64,000 bases of DNA from Ampelocalamus luodianensis (taxonomy: Eukaryota; Streptophyta; Magnoliopsida; Poales; Poaceae), in contig CM070639.1 of assembly GCA_036346255.1 (NCBI GenBank), positions 6,458,001-6,522,000 on the forward strand, given 5' to 3'. The first letter of the stretch is position 1. Each line of letters opens with the position of its first letter. Position numbers and translations under genes: made by a program. The notes beneath the pieces were generated by a model. That model ran no database searches, was not told the DNA's origin, and saw nothing but the letters and a program-made list of their open reading frames with translations. This document shows, in pieces, positions 1 to 10,880 of this stretch.

Positions 1-60
1 TTTTTAAAAACTCACATTTTCACTCTTGGATTTTTTGTTACAAAATTTGGGGATGTTACA
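1..60 (-). repeat. LTR end fragment at window edge
   Basis: The reverse complement of this stretch begins TGTAACATCCCC, the usual start of long plant Ty3/gypsy LTRs. A similar start, TGTAACATCCCAAG, occurs at 53245 on the plus strand. The fragment runs off the window, so the element type cannot be settled. Confidence 0.4.
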
Positions 61-600
61 CCAAGCTATCATCTGTCTCCAAAAAATCACCACCAACCAG
101 CACAGTGATCACCAAGTCAGGGAACTCCAGAATTTTCTTGTGAGTAGAAAGAATTCGCTAACTGCAGCTGAAGTTTGGCTGAGATGTACTGAGTAAGTCT
201 AGGTTTTGCGCTGATTACTATGGATTCCCATGGCTATTGTAGAAACGGATTTGTTTCGTCATTTATTAGAAAAATAAAAGAGGAAGCTCATAACTCATGT
301 TTTGGATGATTCCACCCCATGGCTGTGACAAAAATCCTACAGGAAACCAGCGACAGTGACCCTCTTGACACAGGGTACAGATTGCGTTTCAGAGCTTTGC
401 CAGACTATTGTGGAAGTCGATTGTCATTTCTATTTTAACAGAAATGAATCCTATCAAGCCTGTGCAAGAGATCCTCTCTCGGATGGTTTCAGTTAACAGT
501 CCAATGGCTGAGAGAATCTGAGAAATTTCATGCAACTGGATCGAGCCATCAGCAGCAGGCCAGAGCTATGGCAGGACTCACAAGTGAAACAGACATTAAG
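61..600. other. No recognised gene
   Basis: This stretch is of mixed composition, and I see no convincing coding frame, splice pattern or repeat in it. It ends where the TRIM-like LTR begins at 601. It is not part of the duplicated block that starts near 783. Confidence 0.4.
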
Positions 601-1086
601 TGTTGTAGTTGTTAGTTGAGTACGGGTCCGAGAACCGAGGGTAGAACACGTATCTTCATCTAACCGCCGGCAAGGCTCTTCTCTGTCGAGGTAGCGAGGC
701 TCTAAGGCGTGATTAGCCAAGGAGGCGACGGATCGCCCTCCAAGCTCGGCCGGGAGACTCTTCCCGACGAACAAGGAGGCTCTGATCTTTAGCCAACCGG
801 TTAGAGATTAACTTTGTTTATTTCTTGCTTGATTGATAATGGATACATGATATCCTTTTTATAAGAACAACCCGACTTAATCCTTAAGAAATAATCTATA
901 AGAAAACTTATCTCTAACAATCTAATCTAATAATAAATTACCTAACTAATAGATAATACCAAATACCTAATAGATTTATTCCTAAATAATAAATCATGCT
1001 TAATACTTGCGGGCATCACTGTTCATGTGGTGCTACAGTACTTACGTGCTATGGTACTCGCCTGGATATTGAACTGTAACATTACA
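601..1086 (-). repeat. LTR (left) of TRIM-like element
   Basis: It starts TGTTGTAG and ends ATTACA on the plus strand, giving TG...CA termini. Its parts align with 1333-1810, for example the shared run CTAAATAATAAATCAT. The start of duplication copy 2 falls inside this LTR, near position 783. Confidence 0.55.
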
Positions 1087-1332
1087 CCCCTTACGGCGAG
1101 GCAGCTCGTCCTCGAGCTGCAGTGGTGGCTACGGTTGAAGTTCTTGGTGGCCCCATGTTGATGAGAGGGTATAATGACGACGTCGTCACGTGAACGAAGA
1201 TCAACAAAGCACCAATGGGCGACAGATATGTTGTCGAGTAAGACCTTCTGCTCTTCGTTGTTAGCCTTCAACTTCTCCAACAGAAATGGTGCAACACCAG
1301 ATGCCATGGTGAGTGGCGCTAATACCAAATAT

Positions 1333-1810
1333 TGTGGTAGCTATTGGGATACGAGTCCGAGGATTGAGAGTAGGACACTCGCCCTCATCTAACCTGTGAC
1401 AGGGCTCTTCCCTAACGAGGTAAAGAGACTCGGAGGCTTAGTTGAAGAAGAGAGAGACTAGGAACTTTGTTTATTTATTGTTTGATTGATAATGAATACA
1501 TAATATCACTTTTACAAAAACGATCCGACTTAACCCCTAAGAAATAATCTATAAGTAAACATGTCTGTAACAATCCAAACTAATAATAACTTGGCTAACT
1601 AATACATAATACCAAACACCTAATGGATAGATTCCTAAATAATAAATCATACCTAATACTTGCGGATATTACTGTTCATATACGAACTACCTGGTTGCTA
1701 CCATACTTGCACGATAAAATTTTTTTTTGGAAAGGGGAGGATACTTGCACGATACATTACTCGCCCGAATATTGGACCAGAAAGGACCAAGAACTATAGA
1801 ACACTACTAC
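1333..1810 (-). repeat. LTR (right) of TRIM-like element
   Basis: It starts TGTGGTAG directly beyond the primer-binding-like site and aligns over most of its length with 601-1086. The outer end is diverged and is set only approximately. Confidence 0.5.
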
Positions 1811-1907
1811 GGGAAACTCAAATACTTCAATACTGTTTCACAGGATAGTGAAAGTAGGGAAGAAGACAACTGAACTAAAACTTTTCATACCTGCCAAAAT
1901 ATACAAG

Positions 1908-4900
1908 TCAACCGGATGAGGTCTTCATTTTGGATGTTTCAGCGCCCTGTAGCCGTGCTTGCATTTTCTGTGTCATGAGAAAATTAATCTTACAAGTTGA
2001 AGGGAACCATTACCAGTAAAAAAACAAACTTCTAGAAGTCTGTTGGATTTAACCTATGAACGAGCTGCAAAATGAACATAACCAACAAAATATTTCCCAA
2101 AGAAGATGAGTTACAACACTAGCATTGAATGGTACTGGCATTTTGTGTGAATAACATCTATCAACTCTGACTAAGGGTGGTATCTACCAAGCCTTGAAAG
2201 AGAAGTTTAATCTACTACTAATGAACTAGAGAAATTGAAATAGCTTTTAATTCTTCCTTGCTCATAAGAAACAAGGGATGCTGCGCATATAAGGCCAGCT
2301 ACATGAATCAGAAAAGGGAAGCATAACTAATCAGGAAGTAAAGGATCACAGACCCAAATCCAATCTCTGAAATATGGAAAGAGACAATATAATCCAATCT
2401 CTAAAATATGGAAAGAGAATCGGATCCAATCTCTAAAGGATGGAAGGAAATAGAAGTTCCTAAAAGATCACACCAATTCCGGACTTGCCATAACTGTTGA
2501 AGCAGGGCGCCGGCGTTGATATGGAATACCCCACGCAACATCTCTCCCCCCTCGGCAAGAAGCTTGTCCTCGAGCTTGAATTGCGCCATCGTTGTCGGAA
2601 GTCGGCAAGAGATACCCAGAGGCATCATCTTCGGATGCCCCACCCATTGCACAAGGAGTTGACGAACGCCTCGATGTAGACAAGCGCCAAGACACGCTAA
2701 GGTGAGGACAGCCCGCCATTCTCAATTGGCGGTAATGGAGGCAACATAGAAGGTGGAGATCCTTGAAATTTCTTCAAGATGCGACATGAAAAACATCATG
2801 GAGTCCGCACCTCCAGTAGTGAAATGCAGCAATATGCAACCGACCCAATACGAGCTGAAATCGGTATGGTCCGTAAAACGTGGTGCCAACTTGCCTCGGC
2901 ATATCCCGGAACAAAAGAAGCCGCGGTGTTGGAGACGGCCACACCCACGCTACCGACCGAAACTCCATCGCACGGTGATTTGCGTCATAGTGCTTCTTCG
3001 CATATTATTGGGCTTGCAACAGGCGATCACACACCTCCTTGAGGAAACTATCGCGATCAGAGAGGATGGCATCAACGGCGGCCACCTTGGCGTCCCCCTG
3101 CACATAATCGAGGAGAGTAGGGTCCCGACCATACACCACCTTGAAGGGCGTTGCTTTGAGAGCGGAATGATACGAAGTATTATAACAATACTCTGACCAT
3201 GGTAACTGGTCCACCCATTGTCGTGGTCGATCCCCTGTCATGCAACGGAGATACATCGCGATCACCTTGTTAATTGCCTCAGACTGGCCATCAGACTGCG
3301 GATGGAATGCAGAACTCATGTGAAGGCGTACGCCAGACATCCGAAAAGGATCCCACCAAAAATTGCTGGTGAAAATCGGGTCCTGATCGCTCACAATAGA
3401 TATAAACAATCCATGCAAACGCACTATGCCCTCAAAGAATGCACGAGCCATTGAATTCGCCGTATATGGATGTGATAATGGAATGAAATGTGCATACTTT
3501 GAAAAACGATCAACCACCGTAAGAATTACTGACTTGCTGTGTACATGAGGGAGTCCTTCGATGAAATCCATGGCAATGTTAGCCCAAACCGAAGATGGCA
3601 CCTTTAAAGGCTGCAGTAGGCTGGCTGGGAGCATATTCTTCGTCTTGTTGCGCTGGCAAACAACACAAGCCCGCACCAACTCATGGACTAATTGATGATC
3701 GCCCAAAATGTGGAAGTCCCGTCGCACGCAATGAAGTGTCTTTTGGGCACCCTCATGGCTGCGGTGCGCCTGATCTAGTATCGCCTACAACGACGGCGAA
3801 GATGGCAGCACATGGACCCGGTGGTCATGTAGGATGAGGTCATCTACACATGCCCATGGTTCACCCAGCTCGCCGACGAGAATATGAGCACGGAGCGCGG
3901 ATTAGTCAGCCAAGGCAGCAATCTCTTGGCGCAAATCATCAAAGATGGAGAAGGTCGGTGTAGATAGTGCGAAGGAAGTGGCCGGTTCACCTTCCTCTCG
4001 CCTGGACAGGGCGTCAGCCACTGTATTGAGGCACCCAGGACGATACTCCACGGTGAAGTCGAAGCCGAATAGCTTGCTCACCCACTGATGTTGGGGAATG
4101 GTGGAGAGTCGTTGATCCAACGGAGAGCAATGGGCTTGCGGAAGAACACCAAAGGGCCCGCACCCTGATGGAGGATGGCGCCAAACCCTAAGCCTGACGC
4201 GTCGCAGTCCACCATAAATGTGGCCCCAAAGTTTGGCATCTGGAGGACCGATGCTGAAGATAGTGCGGTCTTGAGCTTGCCGAACGCTTCCTGAGCTGCC
4301 TCGGACCATTTGAATCCCTCTTTTTTAAGGAGAGTGGTCAACGGGGCAGCGATGAGGCCGAAGTCCTGGATAAAGTTGCGGTAATATCTCGCAAGTCACA
4401 CGAAGCCCCGAAGGCCACGTGTTGATCGTGGTGTTGGCCACTCTGTCACGGCACACACCTTGTCGGCATCCATGGCTACACCATTAGCCGAGATGACATG
4501 CCCCAAATAACTCACTTGGAGTGTGACAAACGAGCACTTGGACCGCTTGAAGAAGAGCGAATGTTCCCGCAGGACCTGAAAGACAAGGCGAAGATGGCTG
4601 AGGTGCTCCGACCAGGATGAGAAATAAATGAGAATGTCATCAAAGAAAGCCAAGACGAAGTGTCGTAGGAATGGTCGTAAGATGTCGTTCATCAACACCT
4701 GAAAAGTTGTTGGCGCATTGGTCAGGCCAAAAGGCATGACCAGGAACTCATAGTGCCTGTTGTGGGTGCGAAACGTTGTCTTGGTGATGTTGTCCGGATG
4801 TACGCGGATTTGATGGTACCTGGAATGAAGATCCAGCTTGGTGAAGAATCGGGCACCCGCAGCTCATCTAATAGCTCATCGACGACAGGAATTGGAAATT

Positions 4901-7900
4901 TGTCTTTTACCGTGTGTGCATTGAGCGCACAATAATCGACGTAGAAACGCCATGTCCCATCATGCTTCTTGACAAGGAGGACTGGGGAGGAAAACGCGGA
5001 GTTGCTTTCCCTGATAATCCCTTGCTACAGCATAGTGGCACACTACCGCTCCAACTCATCCTTCTGCAGTTGTGGATAGTGGTAGAGCCGTATCGCCACT
5101 GGTGGTGTGTCCGGGTGAAGCCCAATGCGATGGTCCCAGCGACGCACCGGTGGCAGTCCAGTCGGCTCGGCGAAGATGTCGTCAAACTCCTGGAGCATAT
5201 CTTTCATGAGTGCCGAGTCGTGTCCAGTCATGGCGTGCAGCGCCCCAGGCCGTGGAGCTACCAACCCCGTCCAGGAAACCATGTGGCCATGCACACGTAA
5301 GGACATCCGGAGGTTATCGAGATCCCACAGAATAGGCCCTAGTGTTCAGAGCCACTGGACGCCGAGGACCACATCAAAGCCGCCTAGAGGAAGAGCGAAG
5401 CAGTCCACTTGAAACTCCAAGTCGCCGATGCGCACGGGAATGGCATGGCACGCACCACCACTGCCCACCCGGTCGCCATTGGCCACCAACACACGAAGGC
5501 TGGGTGTTGCGGTTGGTGTCAAGCTGACTCGAGCGAGGACATCGTCGCTGAGGAAATTGAGTGTTGAGCCGGTGTCCATGAGGGCGGTGAAGTGCTCCTC
5601 GCCGATGAAGACCTCCACCTGCATGGTATCTGCCGCACGAACACTCCACAGTCCCGTGAGGGCTTGTAGTGAAATGCATGGCTCAGCCGAAATGTACTCC
5701 ATGAGCATGTTGTCGACGTTGTCTTTGTAGTCGTCTAGCTCGATGTAGAAAAGATGAGCACATTTGTGACCGCGCACATATTGCTCGTCACAGTTATAGC
5801 ACATGCCCTGCTTGCGCCATTCCGCCATCTCCAGGGGTGAAAGGCGACGGAGTGACCAAGTCGATGGCGGTGCTGGTGTCGCTGTCGGTGTAGGAAGAGA
5901 AGCGCCGCTTACTGGTGTGGTGCGTGGTGGACCGGACGCCGGCTACGCTGGTCGCTGCTAGGGGGGTCGTGAGCGCATTGCCGACGAAGCGGTAGTCGGC
6001 ACACCTATCGATCAGTGCTGACGTTCATACGCGCGTGCCAAGGTGATGGCCGCCTGCAGGTCCACCGGCTGTTGAAGCTCCACGTCCATGCGCAGCTCCT
6101 CCGGAAGGCCAGCCATGTAGAGGAATCGTTGCTGGCTGGGCGAAAGCAGTTCCCAATCGCGACACAGGAGCACGAGGAATTTGTTGGTGTAATCAGCAAC
6201 AGATGATGCGAATGGTGAACGAGCGAGCTCACCGAGGGGATTATTACGGCCCGACGGTCCGAACTACAAGTGGCACGCCTATTTGAAGAGCTCCCATGTA
6301 GGCATGTCGTAGTCCCGCTAGAGATACCAATTATGTGCGTCTTCCGTCAGATGATAGGCCGCCAACCAGACCTTGTCTACCTCCGCCATGCGCTGTCCTC
6401 GAAAAAACTGCTCGCACTGGTTGAGCCACTCGAGAGGATCGACGAAGCCATCGTAGGTGGGAAACTCGAGCTTGTGGTATTTAGACGCGGCCGAACTAGC
6501 ACCCATATGCAGGCTTGGTTGCTCGGCTAGGGGGCAAGTGAGGGGGTGTAACTGGATGGAGGAGGTGGGAAATATGGGCGCTGGGGATGTGGTTGGGGAA
6601 AGTAGGGTGGCTGTAATTGTGGGTAGCGAAGGGGAGAAAGTTGGTTGAGGTGTTGTGGAGGGTGGTAGTTCGGGAAGGTTGATGGTGGTGATGGTTGAGA
6701 TTGGAGGAAGATGGAGGGTGGTTGTTGCGCTGGGAAAAAAATTGGGCGTCAGGGACGGCATTGAGCTTGATGGTGGTGTCGGCGCACTACTAGGAGGTGG
6801 TGAGGTAAAAACTTGGCCTGCGCTAGGTGCAGCCGCAGCTGTTTCTTCCCTCACCGGCCGCTTCTCCACGGCCACAATTCTGCGCAACACATCACTCATC
6901 AACGCACGGTCCTCCAGGCATTCTTGCACAAAGCTCTCCAATTGCTTGGCGATGACCTGCAGGGTGTCCTCCATGTGTGGTGTCGGAATGGGGCTCTCGC
7001 TCCCAGACATAGCTCTGATACCAAATTGGTATCTACCAAGCCTTGATAGAGAAGTTTAATTTTCTACTAATGAACTAGAGAAATTGAAATAGCTTTTAAT
7101 TCTTCATTGCTCGTAAGAAAAAAGGGATGCGGCGCATATAAGGCCAGCTACATGAATCAGAAAAGGAAAGCATAACTAATCAGGAAGGAAAGGATCACAG
7201 ACCCGAATCCAATCTCTGAAATATGGAAAGAGATAATCTAATCCAATCTCTGAAATATGGAAAGAGACAAGCTAATCCAATCTCTAAAGGATGGAAGGAA
7301 ATAGAACTTCCTAAAAGATCACACCAATTCCAGACTTGCCATAACTGTTGAAGCAGGGCGCCGGCATTGATATGGAATACCCCACGCAACATAGGGTTTG
7401 CAGCAGGAAATCCTGAAAGTTCATCAAAGAACCTATGTCTATCAACTCTGAGCTATGTCCCACATTGGGTTCTAACTTGATTGATGGCCATCAAGTTATA
7501 ATTCTGAAGTTCTTGGGCTTTCTGAAGCTTGTTATATTGAACAGTATTCATTTAGCTTTTTCCGCATGAACCCTACAGAAATCATTGCTGACAGTGTCCA
7601 ATTGAATCTGTCTTTTCATTTTTCCAAGATTTCTCTATTCCAAACTATATTTCAGAAAGGAATGAAAAATCACATAGCAAAAATCAATATTCTATATTTC
7701 AGAAGGACAATATAATTGCTCTGCAGGTATTGGCACTACCTATCTATATTGGGGGATTTCATAATTTGCCATTATGAGATAGATGGATTTCAGGATTTGG
7801 CCCCCATGTGTCTATGACATGTGGGTCCAGGTCCACATGTCATAGACACATAAGGGGTAAATTCTGAAATCCATCTATTCACTGTGGCAAATTCTAAATT

Positions 7901-9995
7901 ATTTCATCTATATTGGTTGGTTCCGCAATGTATGAACACTGGTGTTCCCCTAGACGTTAGTCGGGCGGCAGACCAGCACCTAGCACCTAATCGCCGCCTA
8001 GGCGGGGCTAGGTGGCCACCTAGGCGGGATAAATCGGCTGGGTGGGCTAGGCAGGTGGGCTGCGCCTAGCGTCTAGGTGGCCTAGGCGGGCGCCTAGGGG
8101 TACACTGATGAACACAGAGAATGTTGAAAGAAAAATTAAAGCAATGCAAAGCACTGCTGTAACTGTCACCTTCACAGAGATTTCAACTTCGTCAAGCTTC
8201 GCTAGTATCAAATCTCCAAGAGGATGCACCTGAAAAGATCGATGTATATACTTCAAATTTCAGACAGCATGGTAAAGCAAAAAGAGCTAATCAAATTAGT
8301 CTATGTAACAGCAAAGCAATAACTTACTAGAGAAATACAAACTTAAACATATATCTAAGTATATTGGTAGAAGAAATAGCACTATAATGTTTCTTAAGTC
8401 CTAACCAACTGGAATATCAGAAGCCAGAATACAGCACCACCTGTTATAGTAGACATGTGAACTGATTTTAGTTATCATTGTTGAAAGTCAAAACCACAGC
8501 ATTCTTTGATTTTAAGCCAAGAAAAAAAGGTATAGTGCACTGGTGCATAAAGACTAAGCTAAGAACAAAATAGTAGCAGCAGACAATGAATTAGTAAATA
8601 CAACCACTTCAAAGTAATCTCAGTGCAATCAAGATTTCAGGAATGTAAAAAATTGCAGGTTCAATAGCTAATTGAATGGAATATTAAGATTGCCATCACT
8701 ACTACATGGTAGGTTATCAATAATTTGTTGTAGTTAGAAATACAAGTTTTTAAGCAACATTTGAGAAGCATTTGCAAACCAAATAGTTTTTCCTAGCTGA
8801 TATTCCCAAATATTTGGAAAAGTTGATATCTCATAGCTTAGAACATTGCAAAAGAAAAAGGAGGTATACCTTTCCAGTGTTAAAGGGTATCGTTAAACAA
8901 TATGATTGAAGACGTACCGAAGCGCTAGTTATAGGATCGGAACTGGTGCACTCATGGTCGTCAACTACAGAAGCTTTCCTACTGAAATTCTGGTTCCTTG
9001 TATTCAAGAGATGGATGAGAACAGCCTGGACAAGCAAACCAAAAATCGAATGTGACTAAAACTCAAGATACACTGAGACAGAAAAAAAAAATCAAAATTT
9101 CAAGTACCTTCCTGAAATCATGTGGGTGAGCAACTCCGATTATCTTTATATCATCACTAGCAGGCCTACGGACACCAATATTCTCAATTCTGATTGAATA
9201 TACCCCAAAAAAAGATTGGAGGTAACCTACAGAAATCATGTGAGTGCAGTAAATAACTGAACATATTTTGCAGAAACAATGTATCTCATTTATAAAAATC
9301 AAGAACAAATTATTTGCCATAGCTTCTCAAGTCAAAACCAAGGAAAGGACTGTTCTTTCTTGAAAATCTGTCAGATAAAAATTGGCTTTCGACAAAAACT
9401 CAACAAGAAAGATAAATGAAAAAAGACTCGATTTTTCTCATCACCAGGTCTGGCAAGAGCACTTTGGTAACCAGGTCACTAACAAGTATGTTCAGCATAA
9501 CATCGGGTTTACCTTGTTCAACAACAATATCAGAAACTGAAGGGAGGATAACATGCTTCTCATTTTTCAAAACCCCAAAACAAGGAAAAGTGAAAGGCTT
9601 GGTTACCTGGATAATCATCAGGGGTGTTAGATAGATGAGTAAAATGAAAATAAAAACAAATAGTAGTCTCCTATTCCACATGTGAATACCTTATAAACAA
9701 TAGCATGTGGAGTCAGATACAACTTCCTTGAGCAGAAGTCTCTCCGGCACACATATATCCAAATAGGCAGATAAAGCAGCATGAGGAGTCCTACTCCCCA
9801 AGCTAAGATTAGCAATATTGACAACAGGATCCACCGAGCAATATGATACTTCACAAAACTGTCTTCCATTGCTCCAAATGATGCATCATAGAGGATCTCA
9901 TCCTCACAGGTTCCATTATAGTCACTTGAAGATAAATCAGCCAATAATTGTCTCTCTAAAGCATCCACTTGTACTATTTCATCCGGCATTCCCAT
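1908..9995 (-). CDS. Membrane-anchored PH-like protein, six coding exons, intact copy
   Basis: Exons read in minus-strand order are 9995-9690, 9606-9513, 9226-9108, 9025-8918, 8229-8170 and 1967-1908. All junctions are GT-AG and the phases join without a break, giving 747 nt: 248 residues and a stop. Residues 1-50 are acidic and probably cytosolic. Residues 53-83 are hydrophobic, enough for one or two membrane passes. The rest, starting about SRKLYLTPHAIVYK and including FFGVYSIRIENIGV, resembles a bacterial-type PH (bPH2-like) domain, but the family name is my inference. The residues after VHPLGDLI look like a short helical tail. The last exon is the least certain: it is short and lies 6.2 kb away, beyond a gypsy element sitting in the intron. 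No enzyme motif is visible and I assign no function. The second copy at 54470-62787 is frameshifted. Confidence 0.72.
2178..2540 (-). repeat. 3' LTR of chromovirus copy 1
   Basis: It begins TGGTATCTACC and ends CCCACGCAACA on the plus strand. It is nearly identical to 7027-7391 but has internal differences in the short repeated AATCTCTGAAATATGG motif near 2365-2440. Confidence 0.88.
2541..2556 (-). other. Polypurine tract of chromovirus copy 1
   Basis: The minus strand reads GAGGGGGGAGAGA immediately before the 3' LTR start TGTTGCG. This is the expected plus-strand DNA priming site. Confidence 0.8.
2541..2968 (-). pseudogene. Integrase C-terminus and chromodomain-like tail, broken
   Basis: Compared with the cleaner copy at 55104-55461, this stretch encodes the segment after the integrase core (FYGPY...VAYRLQL and HDVFHVS motifs) and a chromodomain-like end (LVQWVG and FKLEDKL). 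Here several short indels scatter it over three frames. Many of the differences replace CTG with CG or TCG; see the findings. Such tails target chromoviruses to chromatin. Confidence 0.7.
3005..3727 (-). pseudogene. Integrase domain of chromovirus copy 1
   Basis: This 240-residue open stretch holds the end of the zinc-binding HHCC module (VVCQRNK) and the catalytic core. The core acids are visible in AMDFIEG, SIVSDQDP and the final Glu of DGQSEAI, spaced as in retroviral-type integrases. Copy 2 has the more usual SDRGP where this copy has SDQDP. The frame is open here but is separated by breaks from the neighbouring polyprotein parts. Confidence 0.85.
3902..4341 (-). pseudogene. RNase H domain of chromovirus copy 1
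   Basis: The frame from 4341 encodes a connector (LLKKEGFKWSEAAQEAF) and the start of an RNase H fold (FMVDCDASGLGFGAIL) with the first catalytic Asp. A shift near 4150 moves the reading to the overlapping frame, which continues through VEYRPGCLNTVADALSRR, the conserved RNase H end. The domain is therefore recognisable but broken. Confidence 0.82.
4396..5306 (-). pseudogene. Reverse transcriptase domain of chromovirus copy 1
   Basis: Reading from 5306, the N-terminal part (RLYHYPQLQKDELER) is followed by a gap with stops. The catalytic half at 4737-4396 has MPFGLTNAPTTFQ and the active-site box FFDDILIY. Later motifs (SYLGHVIS) are also present. Stops and shifts between the two parts prevent a full enzyme. 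Confidence 0.85.
5346..5828 (-). pseudogene. Gag zinc-knuckle-like end and aspartic protease, copy 1
   Basis: The stretch opens with a Cys-rich motif (CYNCDEQYVRGHKC), a variant gag zinc knuckle. About 80 residues later it has the protease active site (ALMDTGSTLNFLS) and the flap-side motif FDVVLGVQWL. This order, zinc knuckle then DTG protease, is normal for gypsy elements. The frame is open for 160 residues. Confidence 0.83.
6318..7010 (-). pseudogene. Gag of chromovirus copy 1, N-terminal part
   Basis: The ATG lies two bases inside the element from the tRNA primer-binding site, the usual place for a gag start. The first 60 residues are helical, followed by a Pro/Ser/Thr-rich linker and then a capsid-like region (FPTYDGFVDPLEWLNQCEQFF). 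The frame is open for 230 residues and stops inside the capsid region. Copy 2 is broken earlier by an extra G in a G run. Confidence 0.82.
7012..7023 (-). other. Primer-binding site, chromovirus copy 1
   Basis: The minus strand reads TGGTATCAGAGC three bases after the LTR end, matching the 3' end complement of initiator Met tRNA. Confidence 0.88.
7027..7391 (-). repeat. 5' LTR of chromovirus copy 1
   Basis: It runs from TGGTATCTACC to CACGCAACA on the plus strand and matches 2178-2540. The flank TAGGG at 7392-7396 is close to AAGGG at 2173-2177. Confidence 0.88.
7763..7893. mobile_element. Foldback MITE-like element, about 131 bp
   Basis: Two arms of about 60 bp are near-perfect inverted repeats, beginning AATTTGCCA and ending TGGCAAATT, with GTCCAGGT as the loop. 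The arms share ATGTGTCTATGACATGTGG. The copy at 60334-60423 has lost most of the second arm. Confidence 0.8.
7941..8108. mobile_element. GC-rich CCTAGGCG palindromic repeat, hAT-like
   Basis: This 168 bp stretch is full of CCTAGGCG/CGCCTAGG palindromes and has inverted ends of the form GTGT(T/A)CCCCTAG. TGAACACT precedes it and TGAACACA follows it, an 8 bp near-duplication as hAT elements make. The class is inferred from length and ends only. It lies in the long last intron of the PH-like gene. Confidence 0.55.
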
Positions 9996-10702
9996 TTGTG
10001 ATAGTAATACTATAATTATTGTTAAAACTGGTAAATTCTTAAATTGAAAGGAAGTAATGAAGGACAGGAAAGGACAAGAATCAAAGAGTTAACATCCATC
10101 AAGAATAAAGCTAAAGAACACTTTTCAACTGAGGATACTTCAGCCAACAAATACATTAAATAGTGAAACCTCAAACGAAAAAGGCTACAATATGCTGTTT
10201 TCTAGATGGTGCAGAATAATCACTAGCAAGTAGTACAACTAAAACTCAATAAGGCAAGTAATATCATTTGCATACAAAATACATAATTCAAACATTTATT
10301 AAGACATTTAGATCTTCTAAGCAAAAACAACACTTATCAGTATGTGACAAGAATCTAGATCAACTGATCACTCAGCAGCACCCAAACTAACACCACTATA
10401 TTGCAGCTTTATCAGGTAAAAAGTAAAACCATAGGAAAAGAAACTATATTGTACAAATTTAAAATTTCTAATACAACGCAACAAAATGTGAGCAACAATG
10501 TGCCCTGGATCAAATACATCAAACCAGTTTCTCGATGCCCTTGCTGAATTATAACAACAGGTCATCAGTTTCAAAAGATTCTAAGATCTATCATGTGAAT
10601 TTACGGAGAAATAACAACAGACCATTCGAGTTCAAACATACCATCATACAAAACTAAACTCTATTACTACATTTTTAGCATATGAATTTGTAGAAAGAAC
10701 TA

Positions 10703-10880
10703 TTCAATCATTCAAATCTAACTTTACAGCAAGCATTCAATCGTCCATCCATTCACTGAGATCTCATGCTACGTGCGACAAACAATTGTTCTTCAATCAT
10801 TCAAATCTAACTTTACAGCAAACATTCAATCGTCCATCCATTCACTGAGATCTCATGCTACGTGCAACAAACAATTGTTC
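10703..10880. repeat. Two-unit tandem repeat, 89 bp period
   Basis: TTCAATCATTCAAATC starts at 10703 and again at 10792. The units differ at a few bases. It lies in the 5' intron of the PH-like gene and is also present at 63494. Confidence 0.9.

Larger units (their letters stand above)
601..1810 (-). mobile_element. TRIM-like non-autonomous LTR retroelement, copy 1
   Basis: Two related direct repeats, about 601-1086 and 1333-1810, flank a core of about 246 bp. The minus-strand core starts next to a TGGTATTAG primer-binding-like site at 1316-1327, followed by a short frame (about 1310 down to 1090) that begins MASGVAPF. It ends in an AAGGGG purine run beside the LTR end TGTAATGTTACA. LTR and core sizes suit a terminal-repeat retrotransposon in miniature. 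The two repeats are clearly diverged. No target duplication was found, and the right LTR end is approximate. Confidence 0.6.
2178..7391 (-). mobile_element. Ty3/gypsy chromovirus-type LTR retrotransposon, copy 1
   Basis: The element has two LTRs of about 363-365 bp with TG...CA ends and is read on the minus strand. Next to the right LTR is a perfect primer-binding site, TGGTATCAGAGC (7012-7023), complementary to initiator Met tRNA. Next to the left LTR is a polypurine tract, GAGGGGGGAGAGA. The inside codes for gag, protease, reverse transcriptase, RNase H, integrase and a chromodomain-like tail, in the usual Ty3/gypsy order. Stops and frameshifts break the polyprotein, so it is inactive. Flanking 5-mers AAGGG and TAGGG are a near-match target duplication. 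It sits in the last intron of the PH-like gene. Confidence 0.9.
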
